From: Bacteroidota bacterium
GTDB taxonomy: Bacteria; Bacteroidota; Bacteroidia; UKL13-3
Assembly: GCA_040388375.1 (NCBI GenBank)
Contig: JAZKBU010000003.1
Span: 434,001 to 498,000, forward strand
Length of the DNA: 64,000 nucleotides
Direction of reading: 5' to 3'
Part shown: positions 22,432-30,686 of the stretch, piece by piece
Layout of the letters: the number at the start of each line of letters is the position of its first letter
Position numbering within the stretch: position 1 is the first letter of the stretch
The notes under the pieces: model-generated
Seen by the model: the letters and a program-made list of their open reading frames with translations, nothing else
Database searches by the model: none
Told to the model about the DNA's origin: nothing
Position numbers and translations under genes: made by a program

Positions 22432-25400
22432 TTATTCTTTAATTACTTTAATACTTTGGTTACTGATGCCTTCAATGCTTAGTAAGTAAATACCCGCACT
22501 CAATGACTCTAAGTTAACAGTTGTTTCTTCTGCATTTAATTTTCCACTCAAAAGCATTTGTCCTATGGTATTACTAATAATATAGTTTTTACCTACAAGG
22601 TTGTTATTGGTATTGTTAATACGAATGCTTGACTTAGTTGGATTAGGGTAAATACTTAGTTCCTGATTGATATTGATATCGTGTATACCTACATTATTAA
22701 TGTTCACATTTAAAGAAGCCGAGTCTTTGCAACCATTGGTATTGGTAGCCAATACACCTAATTTACCTGTTCCTTTGCTGGTCCACATCACAGAAATGGC
22801 ATTGGTATTTTGACCTGATTGTATAGTACCATTTTGAATGCTCCAATTATAGGTAGCATTGTTTTGTGCAGGTACTGAGTATGGTATTGCAATACCCGGA
22901 TTACTTACATTTATACTACCCGTTATACTACCCGTTATACTACCTATTATTGGGTTAGGGAACACAGTAATATTTTGACTTATAGAATCAATACATTTAT
23001 CGTTAACTGTTACTACCAATGTAATAGGGTATGTGTTACTATTGCTATACGTTATTGATGGAGAACGTTGTATTGAGTTGTTTCCATTACCCAATTGCCA
23101 ATAATATTTTACAGTGCTGTTATCTGGAGTACTGGTATTAGTAAAAACAAAATTGTTGTTTTTTAAACATTGTGCAGAGTCGTTAATTGTAAAACTGGCT
23201 TTAGGTGAAGCAATAACAGCAACATTGGTGCTGAAAGAGTCAATACATTTGTTATTGGCAGTAACCAAAAGTTTTACACTGTAAACATTGAATGTATTAT
23301 AAGAATAATCAGGCGAACGTTGGGTAGAAGTATCACCATTACCAAACTGCCACATATACTTTATAGTAATGTTATCAGGGGTACTGGAATTGTTAAATAA
23401 GAAATTATTATTTTTTAAACATTGACTAGCTTTATTAACCGTAAAACCAACATTAGTAGCATTGGCAATTACAGTCACATTTTTTGTAAGCGTATCAGTA
23501 CAACCGTTGTTATTGCTTATCAGTTTCACAATGTAATTACCTACATTTGGGTAAGAATAGTTTTGAGTGATATTATTAGAAGCAATAAAACCAGTACCCC
23601 AGTTCCAAATATAATTAACAGATGCACCTTGATTATTGGTTTGGTTGGTGAACACAAAGGCATTGTTTTTTACACATTGCGAAGAATCATTGATACTGAA
23701 TTGAGGGGTTACTGTTTGTTTTACAATTATTATTTTTTGTATAGAATCAATACAGTTCTTATCAGAGGTAGCAATTAGTTTAACCGTTAAACTCCCTGTA
23801 TCAACCATGTTTTTGATAGGTGATGTTAAATTAGAGTTAGTCCCATCACTAAACTTCCAGTTGTAGCTCATTGTTCCACTGTTAATGGCGCTAGTATTGA
23901 TAAAACTAACTGGATTATTTGGTAAACAAATAAGATTGCCACTGGTAAAAGAAGGAATAGGAAGAGGATAAAAATGAAAAGTTTTAACTACTGAAGTATC
24001 ACTACAACCGGTATTGCTTACAATGGCTCTGATAGCACCAGTCGTATCTAACCATAAACTATCATTATTGGCAGCAGGAATAACGGTATTGTTGAATAAC
24101 CATTTAAAAGTATAGTTGCTGTCATTGGGTAATACCGAAAGCAAAATATTGGAACCTTTGCAAATAGAATCTGTATTGCTGAAAATAATGGGTTGAGTAA
24201 AACCAGGTACAATGCTAATAGGGAAATAGGGGTCATAAGCAGTACTATCACTGGATACCCTAAGTCTTAATTTATAATTACCAGTAGTACTTAGTTCACT
24301 GGGTATATTTAAATTAATGCTACCAGTATTGGCATTACTTATTTTAGAACCGACAAGAATAGGGGTATTAAAATTACCTAATGAATCGGACAAATGCGCA
24401 TAGAATATATTGCCAGCCGTTAAGGTTATACCGCTTACCTTATAACTCATACTTACAGGTATTATTTTATTGGCACAAAACACTTTTCTATTGGTACTAT
24501 CAAAACTTACTTTGGCGAAAAGAGGTGTATTTACTTTTATACTAATTCCTCGTATGGCAGAAGCATTTAATGGACAAAATCTATCTCTACCTGTAACGGT
24601 AAATAAATAAGGTTGATCTCTAATAGCAGAGGTAGGAGGCGTCCAACAAAATTTAAAACTGTCGTTTAAAGGGCCAGATGTACTCCTTTGTGATAGTATA
24701 TAGTTTCTTGCCCAAGTGGCATTAGCCATGACGGGGATATATTGTAGCGGGTTATTCCATGTTAAGTCTGTCGAATCGGCTAATATAGGATTGGGTGTAG
24801 CACTTAAATTTGCTTGGTCTGCCGCCACAATATCTAAACATATTTGTTGATTAACATTAACAGAAAAGCTTTGGGTGTTTTGTAAAATACCATCTTGATA
24901 TATTTTTATTCTGGGTGTTAAATTGCCATTACACAATTGCGTTTGGAATTGTATATCACGTCTTGTTATACCCACATTTACTCGGGTATTTCCTGATTTT
25001 TTCCATTGGGTTACTTCTATTACCAAATTTGAAACCCATGCACCGCTGGGTCTGAACATCACATCACCAGTTATAGGGTCAATTCGCAAGCCTGCAGGAT
25101 AGGGTCCACTAGCGTTGGGTGCTCCCAGATAAGCAAAAGGGTAACCAGCACTGTAAGGAGGATTATAGGTAACTGACGAACCTGGGTTTTGTAAACTGGC
25201 GCCAAAGGTATAGCTTAAGGAATCACCATCGGGGTCAATAGCGCCTAAATTGTATACATAATCAACACCGGCACAAACCAAAGGAACTGCTTCGTTGGTA
25301 AAAATGGGGGAATTATTACAGCTTGTTAAGCAACGGTTAATGATACATTCCGTATAAAGATTACTAGGTAAAAAATTTGTTATAGCCTCAGTTCTACAAC

Positions 25401-25890
25401 ATATACTTAAACCCAAAGCTACCTTACAGCACGAAGTTGGTAAGGAGTTTAAATTCACATTGCCTTCAAAAATATATACTTCTATACCAGGCGCAAAAGT
25501 ACCAGCAGTGCGCGTATTACAATTGGTGCAAATAGTTTTTACCGAATCACATGTTTGAATAATATCATACCCATTGATTCCTGATTGTATGGCTAAAGTA
25601 TAGTTTCCAAAGCTAGTTCCTAAACAGGATGAGTCTGCCCCAATAATAGGCGTACCAAAACCCGCATTTGTGGTCGTGCATCCGGCTGTAGTGCCATTTG
25701 GTATGGCTTGCGAACACCCATTACAGAGGGGCACCCCTTGGCAACTACGATATACTTTAAGGTTTACTTTATACACTCCTAAGGTAGGTGTACATTGGTA
25801 ACTTAAATCGGCTCCTAATATCTCCGCTTTTGTTGTTTTTCCAAGTATAAGAAGTAAAAGAAAAAAAAAGAAGTAGTGTTTTGTTTTCAT
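22432..25890 (-). CDS. Large PKD-repeat surface protein with T9SS sorting domain
   Basis: This is a 1152-residue exported adhesin-like protein. The signal peptide is MKTKHYFFFFLLLLILGKTTKA. The next about 330 residues (EILGADLSYQC...VYRSC...) are cysteine-rich and typical of the N-terminal part of Bacteroidota PKD proteins. A middle region of Ig-like strands follows. From about residue 690 to 1010 there are at least four PKD-type units of about 90 residues with similar wording (CLKNNNFxFxNxSTPDNxTVKYxWQxGNG...QRSPxxxY...NKCIDS). A GSIT triplet precedes the C-terminal type A T9SS domain (SIYPNPTKSSIRI...GIYLLSIEGISNQSIKVIKE). The role is probably surface attachment or gliding-related; no enzyme motif is seen. 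Confidence 0.9.
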   Translation of the reverse strand: MKTKHYFFFFLLLLILGKTTKAEILGADLSYQCTPTLGVYKVNLKVYRSCQGVPLCNGCSQAIPNGTTAGCTTTNAGFGTPIIGADSSCLGTSFGNYTLAIQSGINGYDIIQTCDSVKTICTNCNTRTAGTFAPGIEVYIFEGNVNLNSLPTSCCKVALGLSICCRTEAITNFLPSNLYTECIINRCLTSCNNSPIFTNEAVPLVCAGVDYVYNLGAIDPDGDSLSYTFGASLQNPGSSVTYNPPYSAGYPFAYLGAPNASGPYPAGLRIDPITGDVMFRPSGAWVSNLVIEVTQWKKSGNTRVNVGITRRDIQFQTQLCNGNLTPRIKIYQDGILQNTQSFSVNVNQQICLDIVAADQANLSATPNPILADSTDLTWNNPLQYIPVMANATWARNYILSQRSTSGPLNDSFKFCWTPPTSAIRDQPYLFTVTGRDRFCPLNASAIRGISIKVNTPLFAKVSFDSTNRKVFCANKIIPVSMSYKVSGITLTAGNIFYAHLSDSLGNFNTPILVGSKISNANTGSINLNIPSELSTTGNYKLRLRVSSDSTAYDPYFPISIVPGFTQPIIFSNTDSICKGSNILLSVLPNDSNYTFKWLFNNTVIPAANNDSLWLDTTGAIRAIVSNTGCSDTSVVKTFHFYPLPIPSFTSGNLICLPNNPVSFINTSAINSGTMSYNWKFSDGTNSNLTSPIKNMVDTGSLTVKLIATSDKNCIDSIQKIIIVKQTVTPQFSINDSSQCVKNNAFVFTNQTNNQGASVNYIWNWGTGFIASNNITQNYSYPNVGNYIVKLISNNNGCTDTLTKNVTVIANATNVGFTVNKASQCLKNNNFLFNNSSTPDNITIKYMWQFGNGDTSTQRSPDYSYNTFNVYSVKLLVTANNKCIDSFSTNVAVIASPKASFTINDSAQCLKNNNFVFTNTSTPDNSTVKYYWQLGNGNNSIQRSPSITYSNSNTYPITLVVTVNDKCIDSISQNITVFPNPIIGSITGSITGSINVSNPGIAIPYSVPAQNNATYNWSIQNGTIQSGQNTNAISVMWTSKGTGKLGVLATNTNGCKDSASLNVNINNVGIHDININQELSIYPNPTKSSIRINNTNNNLVGKNYIISNTIGQMLLSGKLNAEETTVNLESLSAGIYLLSIEGISNQSIKVIKE
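22911..22945. repeat. 12-bp tandem repeat inside the PKD-protein gene
   Basis: TTATACTACCCG is repeated nearly three times (22911, 22923, 22935). On the coding strand it encodes GSIT-GSIT-GSI, so copy-number change would stay in frame. Confidence 0.85.
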
Positions 25891-26198
25891 AATAGGCTTG
25901 GGTTATGTTGCTAATATATAGTATTGTATACCAGGCTTAAACATAATAAATTCTTAATGCCCTGATTTATGAAACTATTAAGAGTATGGATTACTAAATA
26001 TTTTAAAATAGGAGGATACTCTTTTATTGGACGAATTAATCATTCATAAAACCTGTGACCTCTTGTAAATAAGTGCTATTCATAAAATTAAAACATTAAT
26101 GGCATCCGTTTGTAAAATTTAAGCACAAATTTTCATGGTTATTTTTCCTTTAGCGCTTATTATTGTTGCGTTCATTTAAAAAGCAATTATTTATTGGT
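25891..26198. other. Divergent intergenic stretch
   Basis: About 308 AT-rich bases separate the PKD-protein gene from the CCG-domain gene. Both promoters must lie here but no exact TAnnTTTG with a spaced TTG is evident. ATTCATAAAA occurs twice, at about 26041 and 26089. Nothing else is seen. Confidence 0.45.
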
Positions 26199-26984
26199 AT
26201 GGAATTTAAGGTAAAAACTTTAGCTAATGTAGTAGCTGCGGGTGAAGAGGTAGAAATATTATTTTGGGTTGGCTGTGCCGGTAGTTTTGATGAACGTGCA
26301 CAAAAAATTACCAAGGCCGTAGCTAAAATTCTACATCATGCAGATATAAAATTTGCTATTTTGGGTACAGAAGAAGCCTGTACTGGCGATCCGGCTAAAA
26401 GAGCAGGTAATGAGTTTTTATTCCAGATGCTAGCCATGCAAAACATTACTACCATGAATGCTTATGGCGTAAAAAAAATTGTTACTGCCTGCCCACATTG
26501 TTTTAATACTTTAAAAAATGAATACCCTGTTTTAGGAGGTAATTACGAAGTAGTTCACCATACTGCTTTAATCAATGAATTATTAACTACAGGCAAACTT
26601 TCCATTGAAGGCGGCCCCTATAAAGGCAAACGTATTACCTACCACGATAGCTGTTATTTAGGCAGAGCCAATGGTATTTACGAAGCGCCTAGAAATATTA
26701 TTGAGAAGTTGGATGTGGAGTTGGTGGAGATGAAACGTTCAAAAGCCAATGGCTTGTGTTGTGGTGCCGGTGGGGCACAAATGTTTAAAGAAGCAGAAAA
26801 CGGAACTAAAGAAGTTAACTTGGAAAGAGCAGACGATATGTTGGAAACACAATCAAATATAGTAGCAGCTGCTTGTCCATTTTGTATGACTATGTTGCGT
26901 GATGGTATAAAACACCACAATAAAGAACAGGAAGTACAGGTATTGGATGTAGCAGAATTAATAGCTACAGCGATAGATTTGTAA
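26199..26984 (+). CDS. CCG-domain (Fe-S)-binding protein, HdrB/LutA-like
   Basis: This is a 261-residue protein with two cysteine-rich CCG domains like those of heterodisulfide reductase subunit B and LutA. The first has FWVGCAGSFDERAQ near 24-37 and CPHCFNTLKNEY near 100-111; the second has HDSCYLGRANG near 150-160, LCCGAGGAQMF near 184-194 and CPFCMTML near 227-234. These Cys clusters bind an unusual iron-sulfur centre and exchange electrons with thiols or a dehydrogenase. The start at 26199 (MEFKVKTLANVVAAGEEVE) fits homologues. The usual 4Fe-4S partner protein is not beside it here. The TPR sensor gene follows after 36 bases. Confidence 0.9.
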   Translation: MEFKVKTLANVVAAGEEVEILFWVGCAGSFDERAQKITKAVAKILHHADIKFAILGTEEACTGDPAKRAGNEFLFQMLAMQNITTMNAYGVKKIVTACPHCFNTLKNEYPVLGGNYEVVHHTALINELLTTGKLSIEGGPYKGKRITYHDSCYLGRANGIYEAPRNIIEKLDVELVEMKRSKANGLCCGAGGAQMFKEAENGTKEVNLERADDMLETQSNIVAAACPFCMTMLRDGIKHHNKEQEVQVLDVAELIATAIDL

Positions 26985-27020
26985 AACTAAAACTCACTCA
27001 TTGCTTACATACTTATACAC

Positions 27021-28661
27021 TTGAAAAAACAATTTTTCTTACTACTACTTGTATTATTTTATAGTATTACTGGCACTGCTCAAAACCACAAAATTGACAG
27101 TGTTTGGCAAAAGGTGTATGCTTTTGAAAAAACCAATAACTATAAAACAGACACCAATTATTTAAATACACTTAACCAGTTAGCACATTTATACCAGCAG
27201 GTTAATCCAGATAGCTCCATTGCGTTAGCGCGTAAATGTTTTGCTTTGAGTGTAAATGTAGTGGGTAGTAAAGTAGAGGCTTTAAGAGGTATTGGCTTGG
27301 CATTAACCACCAAAGGTAGGTATGCGGAAGCCTTAGCTAATTTTAATATAGCCTTAGCACTGGCTCAGGAAAACAGGATTGAAAAAGAAATAGGCAAGTT
27401 ATATAACTCCATAGCTATTGTTTATAAATACCAGGGAAAATATACCGAAGCAATGAATTTATATTATAAGTCGTTGCATATAAAGGAAAAGGTTGGTGAT
27501 AAAAAAGGCATTGCCAATAGTTATGGTAATATTGCTATTGTATACAGAAAACTAAAACAGTATAAATTAGCAGAGAAAACGTACCAAAAAGCGTTGGCTA
27601 TATTTATAGAACTAAAAGATAGTTTAAGTATTTCAAATTCTTATTATAATTTAGGGAGTGTTTGTCTTTCCAACCGTTCCTATGCACAAGCACTAAAGCT
27701 GTTCAACAGAGCACTAATCATTCAGCAAATATATAATGATAAAAAAAGTTTAGCTATAACATTGCATAACATAGGTAATGTGCTGTCATTGTTGAAAAAG
27801 AGCCAAGATGCTTTGACGTATTATTTAAAAGCATTGCAAATACATCAGGAAGTAGATAACCAATCAGGTGTATACGATGTTTATTTTAGTTTAAGCGAAT
27901 GTTACGATAAGCTCCATAACAATGATAAAGCTTTTTATTATGCAAAACAGGCATTGATTATTGCTAAACAATTGGGCAATAAAGACAATAACCGAGATAT
28001 AAATGAACATTTAAGTGCTTTATATAAAAAGGCAAATAATTATAATGAAGCACTGTATCATTATGAACAGTTTAAATTGTATTCCGACAGTCTAATCAAC
28101 AACGGACGAGATTGGGAAATAGCGAGGCTTGAGGCTGCTTTTGATTTTGAAAATAAAGCAGCATTATTAAAGACTGAACAGTTAGAAAAAGAAGCTGCTT
28201 ATTTACGTGAAAACAACAGGCAAAAAACATTGATTGTAATTATATTAACCGGATTGGCTTTTAGTGTGTTGACCTTGATTTTGATTTTACGTAGCAGGCG
28301 TAAACTGCGTCAGGCATATTCACAATTGCAGTTAGCCAATGAATCTATTCAAAAACAAAAAAACGAAATTGATTTGCTAAACAATACTTTGCAGGAACGT
28401 GTGAAAGAACGTACCCTTACTTTAGAAAATGCAAACAGCAAATTAAGACAATATACCTTTACCAATAATCATTTGGTGCGCAGACCTGTTGCCAATATTT
28501 TAGGGCTAACAAAATTGTTTAACAATGATAATTCAAGTGAGTCGGAAAATGCGGAAGTGGTAAAAATGATAGCACAAAGCGCTCATGAATTAGACGATAT
28601 TATCCGTGAAATAAACAACCATTTAAACATAGAAGAATATCCGGATAGTAACAAAGCCTAG
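27021..28661 (+). CDS. TPR sensor with a solitary histidine-phosphotransfer-like helix pair, TTG start
   Basis: This is a 546-residue protein. It starts at TTG 27021, because the signal peptide (KKQFFLLLLVLFYSITGTAQ) begins at once and no ATG lies nearby. About six TPR units fill residues 65-370 (for example LYNSIAIVYKYQGKYTEAMNLYYKSL). A membrane segment, TLIVIILTGLAFSVLTLILIL, lies near 395-415, then a coiled coil to about 470. The end, FTNNHLVRRPVANILGLTKLF, resembles the DHp helix of Bacteroidota histidine kinases with His484 as candidate phosphoacceptor, and a second helix closes the protein. No ATP-binding domain follows. Its 3' end overlaps the facing LRR-kinase gene by four bases. Confidence 0.85.
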   Translation: MKKQFFLLLLVLFYSITGTAQNHKIDSVWQKVYAFEKTNNYKTDTNYLNTLNQLAHLYQQVNPDSSIALARKCFALSVNVVGSKVEALRGIGLALTTKGRYAEALANFNIALALAQENRIEKEIGKLYNSIAIVYKYQGKYTEAMNLYYKSLHIKEKVGDKKGIANSYGNIAIVYRKLKQYKLAEKTYQKALAIFIELKDSLSISNSYYNLGSVCLSNRSYAQALKLFNRALIIQQIYNDKKSLAITLHNIGNVLSLLKKSQDALTYYLKALQIHQEVDNQSGVYDVYFSLSECYDKLHNNDKAFYYAKQALIIAKQLGNKDNNRDINEHLSALYKKANNYNEALYHYEQFKLYSDSLINNGRDWEIARLEAAFDFENKAALLKTEQLEKEAAYLRENNRQKTLIVIILTGLAFSVLTLILILRSRRKLRQAYSQLQLANESIQKQKNEIDLLNNTLQERVKERTLTLENANSKLRQYTFTNNHLVRRPVANILGLTKLFNNDNSSESENAEVVKMIAQSAHELDDIIREINNHLNIEEYPDSNKA

Positions 28662-29965
28662 TTATTTATTGCCTGTAATTGAATATTGATTTCGCTAAAA
28701 GAAGGCCTTTGTGAAATACTAGCTTGCATACAATCATCTTTCAATAGACTTAATTTATTTATCACATTTTGTTGTTTGTCTTCATTAGGCAAATAGCCCA
28801 ATAAATCATCTAGTAAACAACCATAAGCCCTTACCTCAATTCTTTCTATGGCTGCTCCTTCGTTTGTTTGCGGGTTGTAAAAAGTAGCTGCACCAAAATC
28901 ACCAAACAAATGATTTCCTGCCTGGTCGTACATAATATTATGTGCATATAAATCGCCATGGTTAATGCCAAGACTATGTAAGTGCTCGCCAACTGAAGCC
29001 ATGCCTTTGGCAATAGTTAGTATTTGTTGTAAGCTAAAAGAAGTTCCATTATCAAATACATCGCGTGAACAACTGGCTAAGTTGGGAGGATTACCCAAGT
29101 TTTTAAAATGAGCGGGAATTAACGACAATACCAAGGCTTCTTTTTGTTCAGGATGGTTGTGGACTTTACCCATTACTGCTATTAGATTAGGGTGGTTACC
29201 GGCAGCCATGCAAGCATTCATTTCGTTCAGTGGTAAACCATCGCTGGTTACTTCACCTTTAAATATTTTAACCGCTACTGTTTCTTGCGTATCCTTGTTT
29301 AAATAAGCTTTATAAATAACACCCGATGCACCCTGGCCTAATTGTTCCAGTAAATGAATATTGTTCCAATCAATCAGTGCTAATTTATTGGGTATTTGGT
29401 GCGTTTCGGTAAATGGATTACCTGCGTAAGCCAGCCATGAAAGTTTAGGTAATTGTAAAATCCATACAGGTAACTCAGTAAGTAAGTTAGCCGATATTCT
29501 TATCAACTCAAGACTTTTACAATTTGCCATTTCAGCAGGCAATGCTTTTATTTTATTGCCGGCCAAAGCCAGTTTTTGTAAGCGGTAACATTTACCTATA
29601 GAAGCGGGAATTACTTCAATTTGGTTGTTGGTTAATATAAGCCAGTGTGTTATTTCTGGTAACGATTCTTCGCTTACTGTTTTTATTTGATTCGATTTAA
29701 AACCAATCATTTCTAAACTTTTGCATTTGCCTAAAACCGCAGGCAATTCAGTAAAGTTATTATCAGAGAAAAAAGCAATTTTAAGTTTGCTTAAACAGGC
29801 AAATTCATTGGGTAAACTGCTTAATTCGTTTTGGGATAAATCTAAAATTTCCAATGTATCCGCCAGGTTGAAAATTTCAGTAGGAAATTCAGTTAAGCCG
29901 GCAGCAATTTTTATATGTGTGGCGCCTTGTAATTGGCCTTGTTTAAGTTGAGCTAAAGTATGCAT
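28658..29965 (-). CDS. Leucine-rich-repeat protein kinase
   Basis: This is a 435-residue cytoplasmic protein. Residues 15-185 hold about seven leucine-rich repeats (LEILDLSQNELSSLPNEF type, period about 23). Residues 200-435 are a eukaryotic-type protein kinase domain with all main catalytic parts: Gly-loop GQGASG at 210-215, Lys233 in VAVKIF, Glu248, HGDLYAHN with Asp338 and Asn343 (HGD in place of HRD), and DFG at 356-358. It should therefore be an active Ser/Thr or Tyr kinase with an LRR target-recognition part. No membrane segment or signal peptide is seen. It overlaps the TPR-sensor gene tail to tail by four bases. Confidence 0.9.
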   Translation of the reverse strand: MHTLAQLKQGQLQGATHIKIAAGLTEFPTEIFNLADTLEILDLSQNELSSLPNEFACLSKLKIAFFSDNNFTELPAVLGKCKSLEMIGFKSNQIKTVSEESLPEITHWLILTNNQIEVIPASIGKCYRLQKLALAGNKIKALPAEMANCKSLELIRISANLLTELPVWILQLPKLSWLAYAGNPFTETHQIPNKLALIDWNNIHLLEQLGQGASGVIYKAYLNKDTQETVAVKIFKGEVTSDGLPLNEMNACMAAGNHPNLIAVMGKVHNHPEQKEALVLSLIPAHFKNLGNPPNLASCSRDVFDNGTSFSLQQILTIAKGMASVGEHLHSLGINHGDLYAHNIMYDQAGNHLFGDFGAATFYNPQTNEGAAIERIEVRAYGCLLDDLLGYLPNEDKQQNVINKLSLLKDDCMQASISQRPSFSEINIQLQAINN

Positions 29966-29987
29966 TTATTTTCAGGCTGCCGGCTAT

Positions 29988-30662
29988 CTAGTTTTCTTTT
30001 ACGGTTTCTAAATTAGCGCTTTCAAAAACTGCTACAGGTGAAATAACTTTCTCTTGGTAATTAATGTTATTACCATAACGTTTCCGCATAATACGTTTTA
30101 CCAACTCGTTACTCAAATCAAACTCTTTAAGTGTAGCCAACTTGCCAATTTCTATTCCTGCACCACGTTTATAAATTTTCCAAACCAACTCTGAGCAATA
30201 TATTTTATCATCACTCCATTCAAAAGTAATATCGTAATCTTTACCTAAAAACTGGTTGCCAATTGTTTTCATGTTATTCAATATACTGTCGGTTAACAGT
30301 TGACCTGCATTTTTCAAACGTTTAACCACATAATGCCCCGCATTACCCCTTGCAATAAAAGAAGCCAATGCAGTTGTTTTAACAGGCTGTACCGCCTCTA
30401 AAACATAATACTCATGGTCCTTTATATAAATCATTCCGCAATGTGTGTATTTAGAATGAGTAGCTAATTCAATGGCTTTGCTTTGTGTCGATTTTGAATT
30501 CTGGAAAATAATATCTCCGTTCTTCAATAAATCCAAATCACTTAAAACCTTTACTTCTTCTTTGGCTTTAACCAATAAAGTATTTGTTGAATAGTATTTC
30601 CATTTTATAAATACACCACCAAACAGTATAAATGCCAGTGTAATGATTAGCGCCTTTTTCAT
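29988..30662 (-). CDS. YiiX/YebB-like NlpC/P60 cysteine hydrolase
   Basis: This is a 224-residue protein with an N-terminal hydrophobic anchor (MKKALIITLAFILFGGVFI). The circularly permuted NlpC/P60 (YiiX) fold is indicated by LKNGDIIFQNSKSTQSKAIELATHSKYTHCGMIYI, which holds the conserved His, and by DKIYCSELVWKIYKRG, which holds the likely catalytic Cys. Members cleave amide bonds in peptidoglycan-like or lipid substrates; the exact substrate is unknown. It faces the periplasm. It is 22 bases from the LRR-kinase gene on the same strand, so they may share a transcript. The fhs gene lies just upstream on the same strand. Confidence 0.88.
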   Translation of the reverse strand: MKKALIITLAFILFGGVFIKWKYYSTNTLLVKAKEEVKVLSDLDLLKNGDIIFQNSKSTQSKAIELATHSKYTHCGMIYIKDHEYYVLEAVQPVKTTALASFIARGNAGHYVVKRLKNAGQLLTDSILNNMKTIGNQFLGKDYDITFEWSDDKIYCSELVWKIYKRGAGIEIGKLATLKEFDLSNELVKRIMRKRYGNNINYQEKVISPVAVFESANLETVKEN

Positions 30663-30686
30663 GAAATTAATTGATAAAGTATTGAA

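Noticed and set aside
22911-22945. Possible CRISPR-like repeat
   Set aside because: It is a 12-base tandem repeat without spacers, inside a coding region.
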